Below are positions 1 through 5,827 of a stretch of 26,533 nucleotides of DNA, one piece after another (position 1 is the first letter of the stretch; each line of letters begins with the position of its first letter). The DNA lies in assembly GCA_009775605.1 (NCBI GenBank), contig VSPV01000020.1, positions 1-26,533 on the forward strand. The letters run 5' to 3'. The position numbers were made by a program, and so were the translations under genes. This stretch comes from Paramuribaculum sp. Lineage in GTDB: Bacteria; Bacteroidota; Bacteroidia; Bacteroidales; Muribaculaceae. Below the pieces are notes generated by a model. The model was not told where the DNA came from and made no database searches. It saw only the letters and a list, made by a program, of their open reading frames with translations.

Positions 1-62
1 TTCGTTAATCATCATCCGATTGGGCGGATAAAATATTCTCTAATTTAATTCAACCAACAGGT

Positions 63-1679
63 ATTCTTATTATCTGCGAGAACATTCTCGCCACCAAGAC
101 CGTAGCCCTTTCTCTGGGCGCGAACACCGAAGCCGCCAACGGCATCTACACATCCGACACCGTCACCGTCGCCAACATCCCGCCCCGTTTCATACGCCAG
201 ACTCCGCTGTGCGAACTGGCCGAGGGAGAATATCCCTTCATGCCCGACAAGTTCCGTATGTCTGTGACGATGAAAGAGCTGGAGCGACAGCTCAAGCCCC
301 TGTTCCGTGAAGCCGGTGAAGTGGTGTTCGCCTCCGACGGCGGAGCCGATGCACAGGCACGCTTCTTCAACATCTGCCGCCACTTCCGTGTCGGATGCCC
401 CCGCAGCAGAATGTGGCTCACGCGCCTCAGCTACGGTGCCATACGCGGCGCCTTCCACTTCCGCGAGTCCGGGCGACACCTGCACCGCCTCGCACAGACC
501 GGCCTTGTGTCGAAAGGCATGGATCTGATGTTCATATACAACATCAACCAGACATTTCTCCATATCGGCCTACCTGAATACGACCTTACCCGTCAGGAGG
601 CAATCGCCCTCGATTATGTGGGCGACCTTACCGGCCGTTTCGACAACTATAACGGTATCCCCGACGGACATTCAATCCGTGTGAATGTCAACGGCGGCGA
701 AGGATTTGAATCCGAAGCCGTCTGGGAGGCCGAGGAAGACGCCCTCGCAGTCGCCGAAGAAATCCCTGTCGGTGAGACGGTATCGGCCACGCTGACGGTT
801 GACGAGACCGACCGCCTCAATATCCGTTTTCACACACTGCTCACGCTCCAGATGGACGCCTTCAACAATCTCGGCTTCATGCCCGCCCAGACTCTCAGGC
901 TGGCACAGAGCCTTTATGACAAGGGGCTTATCTCGTCGCCACTGACACGTTGCTCACATCTGCCCGAAAAGCTCCGTGGACATATCCAGACGGTATTCTC
1001 CGACACGCCCGGTTACCGCTGGGGCGAGAACGACGCGACCATCGACAACCACGCGATAATCACCCTCCGCGCCATAGACCGGGAACTGCCCGAAAAGGAG
1101 AAGCAGCTCTACTGGCTCATATTCAACCGCATGAAGGCGGTTGTGGAGCAACAGCCGAGCCGCAAGTATGCCACCGTCGAGTTCAAGATAGGCGAAGCCG
1201 TGTTCTACCGCCAGTGGGAGATTACCGGAGAGGCGTATGCAGTGACCGAGACGGGCACGTTCCAGACAGGCGTTACAATCGCAGACGCGGCGGTATATCC
1301 CTGCGATGCCCCGGTAGCAGAATCCAACGCCCTCACCGATGTGATGTGCGCCCTTACCTCAAAGGCGGAGTATGTCGATGAGATGATGCACACCAACGTG
1401 CCGTACACGCTGGAAACCGGCGACTACGGCAGCGCACTGGACAGCCTCATACGCAAGGGACTCGTCACACTCGACGGCGACGATGTGTATCTCTCGCCCG
1501 AAGGCCAGTATGTCTATGACGAGTTTGCCGGCCGCGAGTTCGCAGAGATGCTGCTCACATGGCAGTTCGAGGCCAATGATCTCTACCAAGGCGACCAGTC
1601 CGGACGCTCGGTAATCGAGGACTTTTCCGGCTCACTGCTGTGTATGATAGAGACAATCAAGCCCGAAGCCGGAGAGTAA
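63..1679 (+). CDS. Degenerate type IA topoisomerase (topoisomerase III-like), probably catalytically inactive
   Basis: The protein follows the TopB order throughout: a TOPRIM-like start (ILIICENILATKTVALSLGA, where TopB has an AEKPS-type start), a PDKFR segment, the second TOPRIM motif, RMWLTRLSYGAI, the LQMDAFNNLGF...TLRLAQSLYDKGLIS block, a DNHAII motif, and a winged-helix-like GSALDSLIRKGLV block. The acidic DxDxxGE-type motif has become SDGGADAQ (residues 91-98). The catalytic YPRTDSRYL motif has become SPLTRCSHL, with Ser at residue 292 replacing the nucleophilic Tyr. At about 538 residues it is shorter than typical TopB. Homology extends upstream of the first ATG (240) in the same frame to about 63, yet no ATG, GTG or TTG occurs there. 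I place the start at ATT 63 by alignment; a 5'-truncated gene is the alternative. Topoisomerases of this kind are common on Bacteroidales conjugative elements. A structural or DNA-binding role is inference. Confidence 0.75.
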   Translation: MLIICENILATKTVALSLGANTEAANGIYTSDTVTVANIPPRFIRQTPLCELAEGEYPFMPDKFRMSVTMKELERQLKPLFREAGEVVFASDGGADAQARFFNICRHFRVGCPRSRMWLTRLSYGAIRGAFHFRESGRHLHRLAQTGLVSKGMDLMFIYNINQTFLHIGLPEYDLTRQEAIALDYVGDLTGRFDNYNGIPDGHSIRVNVNGGEGFESEAVWEAEEDALAVAEEIPVGETVSATLTVDETDRLNIRFHTLLTLQMDAFNNLGFMPAQTLRLAQSLYDKGLISSPLTRCSHLPEKLRGHIQTVFSDTPGYRWGENDATIDNHAIITLRAIDRELPEKEKQLYWLIFNRMKAVVEQQPSRKYATVEFKIGEAVFYRQWEITGEAYAVTETGTFQTGVTIADAAVYPCDAPVAESNALTDVMCALTSKAEYVDEMMHTNVPYTLETGDYGSALDSLIRKGLVTLDGDDVYLSPEGQYVYDEFAGREFAEMLLTWQFEANDLYQGDQSGRSVIEDFSGSLLCMIETIKPEAGE

Positions 1680-1757
1680 AACGCTGCAATCCGCTGTAAA
1701 TCGCATTTCTATCAAAAATAACCGGCCCAACATAGCCGAAAATCGGATAGAAATCGC

Positions 1758-1765
1758 TAACTTTG
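1758..1765 (+). promoter_or_regulatory. -7 element TAACTTTG before the leader and HTH genes
   Basis: TAACTTTG is an exact match to the Bacteroidota -7 consensus TAnnTTTG. No good TTTG is seen about 20 nt upstream. Transcription would start near 1772, giving a leader of about 110 nt before the ATG at 1885. Confidence 0.55.
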
Positions 1766-1801
1766 CCACTGAATCGCAGTCATAAATTTTACTTTTGATT
1801 G

Positions 1802-1876
1802 TGGATTTAGTGGTGAGGCAGCGGGAGGGATACCCGCTGCCTTTTTATACTCCCATCCATTCCACCACTAAATCCA
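1802..1876 (+). promoter_or_regulatory. Nested hairpin leader with an intrinsic-terminator-like core (possible attenuator or small RNA)
   Basis: The inner hairpin has a 10-bp perfect stem (1816-1825 with 1833-1842, 7-nt loop) followed by T-rich sequence, so it looks like an intrinsic terminator. It is enclosed by a second perfect 14-bp inverted repeat (1802-1815 with 1863-1876). With the promoter at 1758 this would yield either a terminated RNA of about 75 nt or read-through into the HTH gene at 1885. It could instead be the terminator of the topoisomerase-like gene, but the -7 box lies between them. Confidence 0.6.
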
Positions 1877-1884
1877 AATTACTT

Positions 1885-2190
1885 ATGGAAGTATTATTGA
1901 TTGAGAAGGAGACTCTCGATTGTATCCTTGACGAGCATGAGCTTCTATGCAATATGGTCATAGTATTGGCAAATCGCTTGCGCCGAAAGGAAACAGCCGA
2001 CATGATGACTTCTTCCGAGGTCTGCGATTTTCTCCATATAGGCTTGACAACCCTGCAATCCCTCCGCAACGGCGGTAAGATAGGTTATGTCAGAATTGAT
2101 GACGGAAGCATCAGGTATCCTGTCACCGAAGTTATCCGTTACATGGAGCGTAACGGTATCAATTATAATAGGGGCGCCTATGGGGAATGA
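1885..2190 (+). CDS. Small helix-turn-helix protein (excisionase/MerR-like)
   Basis: A 101-residue protein. An N-terminal acidic, leucine-rich helical stretch (VLLIEKETLDCILDEHELL) is followed by a MerR/excisionase-like helix-turn-helix (SSEVCDFLHIGLTTLQSLRNGGKIGYVRI) and a VTEVIRYMERN tail. Such proteins are usual next to integrases of Bacteroidales conjugative elements, where some act as excision or transfer regulators; the function of this one is inferred from family and position. I chose ATG 1885 because the 30 upstream in-frame residues would be translated from the hairpin leader. The gene overlaps the next one by 11 nt, suggesting translational coupling. Confidence 0.8.
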   Translation: MEVLLIEKETLDCILDEHELLCNMVIVLANRLRRKETADMMTSSEVCDFLHIGLTTLQSLRNGGKIGYVRIDDGSIRYPVTEVIRYMERNGINYNRGAYGE

Positions 2191-2479
2191 GATTATAACC
2201 AAATCGGACAGACGTATTATCGCAGCCCGTACACAATCCCAGAACGCATTTGAAGCCGTCGGCATAATCCGCAACAGCCATCATCCTGTATTGGGAGGTA
2301 TCTGTTTCCTCGATGACAAGGAGGTGGCAGAACGCCTCAAAGTGACGAGGCGCACGGTACAGAACTACCGTGACCGGGGAATACTCTCGTATTATATGAT
2401 ATGCGGCAAATGCCTCTATCCGGAACATGAAATCCAGCAACTGCTTGACGAGAATTTCCATCCGGCATATTACGATTAA
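2180..2479 (+). CDS. Second small helix-turn-helix protein (excisionase/MerR-like)
   Basis: A 99-residue protein with a C-terminal helix-turn-helix (FLDDKEVAERLKVTRRTVQNYRDRGILSYYM) and a closing CLYPEHEIQQLLDEN helix, typical of MerR-like DNA-binding proteins in Bacteroidales mobile elements. The N-terminal part (MGNEIITKSDRRIIAARTQSQNAFEAVG) is not recognised. I chose ATG 2180, overlapping the upstream stop (2188-2190), because the longer in-frame version would lie inside the preceding gene. The two genes form a unit that faces the integrase. Roles as excisionase, or as regulator of int and transfer genes, are inference. Confidence 0.8.
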   Translation: MGNEIITKSDRRIIAARTQSQNAFEAVGIIRNSHHPVLGGICFLDDKEVAERLKVTRRTVQNYRDRGILSYYMICGKCLYPEHEIQQLLDENFHPAYYD

Positions 2480-2486
2480 ACAATTT

Positions 2487-2524
2487 AAGAGCGACAACTG
2501 AGTAAAATCTCGATTGTCGCTCTT
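2487..2524. terminator. Hairpin between the convergent HTH and integrase genes
   Basis: A perfect 11-bp inverted repeat (2487-2497 with 2514-2524) with a 16-nt loop sits between the converging genes. On the plus strand the right arm ends in TCTT and is followed by TCATTT, so the T-tract is weak. Bidirectional termination is plausible. Confidence 0.6.
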
Positions 2525-2539
2525 TCATTTAGCGCTGGG

Positions 2540-3859
2540 TCATTTCGTCTTTTTAGGTCGTCCGCGCTTAGGCTGTGGCGGACGCTCAAATGTTGTCGGC
2601 TTCTCCGGCAACGGTTTGATGTCAACTTTCAGGCTATCGAACTTGTCTCTCATACGGCCCATATCTTCGGATACTGTCTGGTCAAGCATGGTCGCGTAGA
2701 TTTGGGTGGTGGCAATGTCTTTATGTCCCAGCATCTTCGATACCGTCTCGATAGGCACATGATTGTTGAGCGACATTGTGGCGAAGGTATGGCGCGCGAT
2801 ATGCGTCGTCAGGTGTTTCTTGATTTCCGCCTTGCTTGCTATCTCATCAAGGTACGAGTTCATACGCTGGTTTGAGATAACCGGTATGACGGTGTCCTTT
2901 TCCACAACCCGTGGGTGACAGCGGTATTTCTCCATCAGTCTGCGCGGTATCTCCAGCATCGGGATTACGCTCATTTCATCTGTTTTCTCGCGGGCCTTGC
3001 GTATCCACATCTCGCCCTTGTCATCGGTGACAACATGTTCACGCTTGAGGGTGGAAATGTCTGCGAAAGCCAGCCCCGTAAAGCAGCAGAACACGAAAGT
3101 GTCACGCACGAGGTCGAGACGGGGCAGTTCGCTGAGGTCAAGCTCTATGATGCGCTGGAGTTCAGCTTCCGTGAGCTTCTCTCGCTTCGGCTTGGTGCGG
3201 ACATAGCGTTTGCCCACGAATGGATCATCTTCAATCCATTTGTTTGCGATACCGGTGCGTATAACGCTTTTGAGATAGCGGATATAACGGACAGCGGCGT
3301 TGTTGGCGCATCCCTTTTTTATGCGCAGGAAATGCTCGAAGTCGTCAACCATTCCGGATGTCAGTTTATTCATCGGAATATCTTTCACATCGTGCTTGTC
3401 GATGAGAAATTCCTCCAGATACTTGACGCATCGCTCCCAGCGCAGGCGCGTACCCTCGCAGATGTCACCACGCTCGTTGCGGTCCTTTACCTTCTTGTTG
3501 AGTTCGCGGAACGCCTCGCAGAGCATCGTCGGCTTTTGCAGCTTGCCGAGGAATGCCTTTTTCAGAGTGTCGGGATTGACCATCTCATCGCGCATGACGA
3601 GCTGGTTGTGTATTTCGCATATCTTGGTACGGATGGTGTCAAGGTAGCGGTTCAGTTCAAGGTCCTTCTTGGTCTTGCCTTTCGACTGACCTTTGGACGC
3701 ATCCCAGTTGTTGGGAGCTACATACCGGTTGGTATATACCTCCGCACGTTGCCCATTCATCGTTATTCGCAGCAGAATGGGAAATTCGCCCTCTTTGTTG
3801 GGGCGGCTTCTCCTGACCATGAAGTTCAGTGAGAAGTAGCTCTCGTTGGATAATTTCAT
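2540..3859 (-). CDS. Tyrosine recombinase (integrase), CTnDOT-like, with AT-hook-like C-terminus
   Basis: A 439-residue integrase with an arm-binding/SAM-like N-terminal half (FMVRRSRPNKEGEFPILLRIT) and a C-terminal catalytic domain. Visible catalytic elements are H353-x-x-R356 (THIARHTFA), LGH at 377-379 and nucleophile Y388 (TTQIY). The first catalytic Arg is replaced by Ala (A264 in FTGLAFADI), a substitution familiar in Bacteroides integrases such as IntDOT, which has Ser there. The last residues (QPKRGRPKKTK) contain an RGRP AT-hook core, which is not part of the catalytic fold. The start at 3859 follows a good promoter at 3886-3917, which lies inside the longer reading frame that begins at 4000. 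It probably drives integration and excision at the adjacent tRNA-Lys. Confidence 0.93.
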   Translation of the reverse strand: MKLSNESYFSLNFMVRRSRPNKEGEFPILLRITMNGQRAEVYTNRYVAPNNWDASKGQSKGKTKKDLELNRYLDTIRTKICEIHNQLVMRDEMVNPDTLKKAFLGKLQKPTMLCEAFRELNKKVKDRNERGDICEGTRLRWERCVKYLEEFLIDKHDVKDIPMNKLTSGMVDDFEHFLRIKKGCANNAAVRYIRYLKSVIRTGIANKWIEDDPFVGKRYVRTKPKREKLTEAELQRIIELDLSELPRLDLVRDTFVFCCFTGLAFADISTLKREHVVTDDKGEMWIRKAREKTDEMSVIPMLEIPRRLMEKYRCHPRVVEKDTVIPVISNQRMNSYLDEIASKAEIKKHLTTHIARHTFATMSLNNHVPIETVSKMLGHKDIATTQIYATMLDQTVSEDMGRMRDKFDSLKVDIKPLPEKPTTFERPPQPKRGRPKKTK

Positions 3860-3885
3860 TTGACTTGTGGCTTTAATGGTTAAAC

Positions 3886-3917
3886 TAAAGATACAAATTT
3901 TTTCTCGGGTACACAAA
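3886..3917 (-). promoter_or_regulatory. Integrase promoter
   Basis: On the minus strand TTTG (3917-3914) is followed after 20 nt by TATCTTTA (3893-3886), one base from TAnnTTTG. Predicted transcription start is near 3880, leaving a leader of about 20 nt before the ATG at 3859. Confidence 0.65.
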
Positions 3918-3956
3918 CTGCACATCCGAAGGACAAATGAAATATCCGGGTTTGCG

Positions 3957-4242
3957 AGGTGGCAAAACGACCAATTCAACGAATAATGTTGAATTGCCAC
4001 CTCAAATTGCCACCTTTGCGTAACATTTTTTAACTATACCGGCAGCTAAAAATGGTGGCAACGGTGCTTGTTGTAGGCTTAATAAGCCTGCTTATTCTAA
4101 AGTTCAGGATTATTCTTTGCCACCTGTAACCACCTTGCGAGGTGGCAGGCCCCCGACGGCTATATCTCTCGTATATCTTTGAAAAATAATGAAATAGAGT
4201 CTTCCGAGGTGGCAAAACAAGGTGCAATTTTTATTGCCACCT
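3957..4242. repeat. Cluster of TTGCCACCT repeats (candidate integrase arm-type sites)
   Basis: Six exact copies of TTGCCACCT lie at 3957-3965 (-), 3994-4002 (+), 4007-4015 (+), 4117-4125 (+), 4207-4215 (-) and 4234-4242 (+). Degenerate copies lie at 4053-4061 (-, 8 of 9), 4140-4148 (-, 8 of 9) and 4127-4135 (+, 7 of 9). Two pairs face each other (3957/3994 and 4207/4234). The cluster fills the gap between the integrase promoter and the tRNA, where arm-type recombinase sites or excisionase sites are expected. There is no convincing gene in this 440-nt stretch. Confidence 0.75.
3972..3996. repeat. 9-bp inverted repeat with 7-bp spacer
   Basis: CAATTCAAC (3972-3980) and GTTGAATTG (3988-3996) are perfect inverted repeats separated by a 7-bp AT-rich spacer. 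The right arm overlaps the second TTGCCACCT copy by 3 bp. This is the geometry of a tyrosine-recombinase core site, but it could also be an operator for the integrase promoter about 55 nt away. Confidence 0.5.
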
Positions 4243-4290
4243 TCTTGCACACCCGCAGTTTCAATATTCTGCGCCGATTGGGGATTGGGG

Positions 4291-4329
4291 CAAAAAGAAA
4301 AACCTCTGAAAATCAATGATTTTCAGAGG
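4291..4329 (-). terminator. Intrinsic terminator downstream of tRNA-Lys
   Basis: A perfect 13-bp inverted repeat (4303-4315 with 4317-4329, in practice a 10-bp stem and 7-nt loop) is followed on the minus strand by a T-rich tract (4302-4291). It is placed to end the tRNA-Lys transcript 27 nt after the mature 3' end. Confidence 0.85.
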
Positions 4330-4356
4330 AATTCGTCGGTCTGATAGACCCTTTAG

Positions 4357-4375
4357 TGACCCCGGAGAGGCTCGA
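4357..4375. other. Probable attachment region at the tRNA-Lys 3' end
   Basis: Tyrosine integrases of this kind commonly use a tRNA 3' end as att core, and this one abuts the island. The core cannot be defined because the other element end is not in the window. The intact terminator downstream of the tRNA leaves open that the junction lies further left. Confidence 0.35.
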
Positions 4376-4429
4376 ACTCTCGACCCAATGATTAAGAGTC
4401 ATTTGCTCTACCAACTGAGCTACGGAGTC
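4357..4429 (-). tRNA. tRNA-Lys (anticodon CTT)
   Basis: A 73-nt cloverleaf reads on the minus strand: acceptor GACTCCG pairs with CGGGGTC (one G-T pair), D-arm GCTC...GAGC, anticodon stem AATGA/TCATT with loop CTCTTAA (anticodon CTT, reading AAG), T-arm GAGAG/CTCTC with loop TTCGAGC, and discriminator A. CCA is not encoded. A TACCTTTG promoter lies upstream (4464-4493) and an intrinsic terminator follows. Confidence 0.97.
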
Positions 4430-4463
4430 AGTTTGCGTCGGCGTGGTTTTCGCTTTAGCGATG

Positions 4464-4493
4464 CAAAGGTAATGCTATTTTCTGGAACTGCAA
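4464..4493 (-). promoter_or_regulatory. tRNA-Lys promoter
   Basis: On the minus strand TTG (4493-4491) is followed after 19 nt by TACCTTTG (4471-4464), an exact TAnnTTTG. Transcription would start near 4457, about 28 nt before the tRNA. I see nothing else in 4494-4657. Confidence 0.75.
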
Positions 4494-4657
4494 GGAAATT
4501 TTTAAAAATATTGGAATTATTTTGAGATAATTCTTTGAGAAAAGTCATGAAAATATCTTGGAGATGCCTGAAAGTCCTTCGGGAAGAGGCTTTTGAAGGG
4601 TAATTTATGATTGATAGGGTGAGGGTAATTAGCACGAGGGAGCAAAACTGATGTCGC

Positions 4658-4695
4658 AAAAAAGGGAGGGATGAGGATAGTTTTGGCTCCCTCCC
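4658..4695 (-). terminator. Terminator of the nuclease-family gene
   Basis: On the minus strand GGGAGGGA (4695-4688) pairs with TCCCTCCC (4671-4664), followed by six T residues (4663-4658). It lies directly after the stop codon at 4702. Confidence 0.85.
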
Positions 4696-4701
4696 GTATC
4701 A

Positions 4702-5751
4702 CTATCTTTTTTCCAGATAGATTTCGGTGGGGAAATGGTCGGAATATCCGTTGAGCCAGCGACCGGATCGGTAGGTGCGGCGAGGGGTGCGGCCGTCGTC
4801 GTCGCGCAGGAAGTCAAAGTTGTTTATTCGCGCGCGTTTCAGTTGCAGTTTGCCGTTGTGGGCAGGCAGTAGGGTGCCGCTCACTATTATCTGGTCGAAA
4901 AGATTCCAGTTTCCCCGGTAGGCGAGGGTGCCTCTTCCGGCGTCAAGCATTTTCCACCATGGGTTGTAGAAGCCGTGGCGACGAACGTTTTCGGCCCGTT
5001 TGTCGGCGCCGAGGGTCACGGCGCATGAGGTGTCGTGAGGGTCGTCGTTGAGGTCGCCCATTATTATTATCCCACGGTCTGGATGGCGGCGCCAAAGAGA
5101 GTCGGAAATCTGCCGGCACAGGTTTGCCGCGGCGATGCGGCGCGGTTCGCTTTCCTTTTTGCCGCCGAGGCGCGACGGCCAGTGATTGACGATTATGCTC
5201 ACCGTATCGGCATCGCCCAGCACGCCCGTCACGCAAAGCTGGTCGCGGGTGCGCAGCTGCGGCTCTGAGGCGATGCGCAGGGTGTGGGTGGAAACATCCA
5301 GCGGGGTGAACAGTTCGGGGTTGAACAACAGAGCCACATCAATTCCGCGCTGGTCGGGCGAGTCGTGATGGACTATGCCGAGATTGCTCCTGGCAAGCTC
5401 GGGAGAACTTACCAGGTCGGCCACCACATCGCGGTTTTCCACCTCGGCTATTCCTATCACCGCGGGGCCCGCTGGAGTGTCGGCACAGGTCATGGCTGCT
5501 ATTGCCGAGGCGAGATTCGAGATCTTGGCGCGGTACTTTTCCGTGTCCCATTTGCGGGCTCCGGCGGGTGTGAATTCGAGGTCGTAGCTGCCGTTGGTAT
5601 TGATGGTGTCAAATAGATTCTCGAGATTGTAAAATGCCACTCCATAGACCGTGGGCGGTTGCGGCGCGGCGACGCTTCGTGTCCGGGGCGGCTTTGCTGC
5701 GGAAGTGGCGGCAGATATGAGAATCAGCGCTATGGCTATAAATCGGTTCAT
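4702..5751 (-). CDS. Secreted endonuclease/exonuclease/phosphatase-family protein
   Basis: A 349-residue protein with an N-terminal signal peptide (MNRFIAIALILISAATSAA) and a complete EEP (DNase I-like) fold. Metal and catalytic motifs are FYNLENLFDT, IGIAEVENRDV, VNHWPSR, IIMGDLNDDP and the closing YSDHFP Asp-His pair. Predicted to be exported and to cleave a phosphodiester or phosphomonoester; substrate unknown. I prefer ATG 5751 over ATG 5769: the likely promoter at 5780-5787 leaves only about 4 nt of leader before 5769 but about 22 nt before 5751. It is divergent from a DUF5689-like lipoprotein, a family often found beside EEP proteins in Bacteroidota, so the two may act on the same extracellular substrate. 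Confidence 0.9.
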   Translation of the reverse strand: MNRFIAIALILISAATSAAKPPRTRSVAAPQPPTVYGVAFYNLENLFDTINTNGSYDLEFTPAGARKWDTEKYRAKISNLASAIAAMTCADTPAGPAVIGIAEVENRDVVADLVSSPELARSNLGIVHHDSPDQRGIDVALLFNPELFTPLDVSTHTLRIASEPQLRTRDQLCVTGVLGDADTVSIIVNHWPSRLGGKKESEPRRIAAANLCRQISDSLWRRHPDRGIIIMGDLNDDPHDTSCAVTLGADKRAENVRRHGFYNPWWKMLDAGRGTLAYRGNWNLFDQIIVSGTLLPAHNGKLQLKRARINNFDFLRDDDGRTPRRTYRSGRWLNGYSDHFPTEIYLEKR

Positions 5752-5779
5752 GATTTGGAAATATGACATGATTAGGCCG

Positions 5780-5787
5780 TAAAGTTA
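5780..5787 (-). promoter_or_regulatory. Probable -7 element of the EEP gene
   Basis: TAACTTTA on the minus strand differs from TAnnTTTG in the last base. No clear -33 element is visible. The position fits a start codon at 5751. Confidence 0.4.
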
Positions 5788-5827
5788 CTTAATTATTCGT
5801 ATATTGCGACACCTTATGCTCTTAACC

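Larger units (their letters stand above)
1..4356. mobile_element. End of an integrative element (ICE or genomic island) next to tRNA-Lys
   Basis: The segment holds a topoisomerase III-like gene, two small helix-turn-helix genes and a tyrosine integrase, with a repeat cluster between the integrase and the 3' end of a tRNA-Lys gene. This layout, with int nearest the tRNA 3' end and transcribed into the element, is the usual one for tRNA-targeting integrative elements of Bacteroidales. The left end lies outside the window, so size and cargo are unknown. No duplicated tRNA 3' end is visible here, so the exact junction is inferred. Confidence 0.75.

Noticed and set aside
1795..1884. Longer N-terminus for the first HTH protein
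   Set aside because: The extra residues would be encoded by the terminator-like hairpin leader; ATG 1885 gives the family-like start.
2915..3832. 305-codon open frame opposite the integrase
   Set aside because: It lies wholly inside the integrase gene on the other strand and shows no recognisable domain.
3860..4000. 47-residue N-terminal extension of the integrase
   Set aside because: It contains the predicted promoter and recombination-site repeats, and the extra residues do not resemble an integrase N-terminus.
3957..4242. CRISPR array or iteron origin from the TTGCCACCT repeats
   Set aside because: The repeats are too short, in mixed orientation and unevenly spaced, with no cas or replication initiator gene nearby; recombination sites fit better.
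4316..4525. Open frames across the tRNA-Lys region (4316-4525, 4110-4316, 4420-4659)
   Set aside because: They run through the tRNA gene, terminators and AT-rich leader sequence, with no family similarity.
5804..5827. TTG or ATG starts upstream of the DUF5689-like lipoprotein
   Set aside because: They would put 4-8 hydrophobic residues before an otherwise standard lipoprotein signal peptide beginning MKKLIKV.
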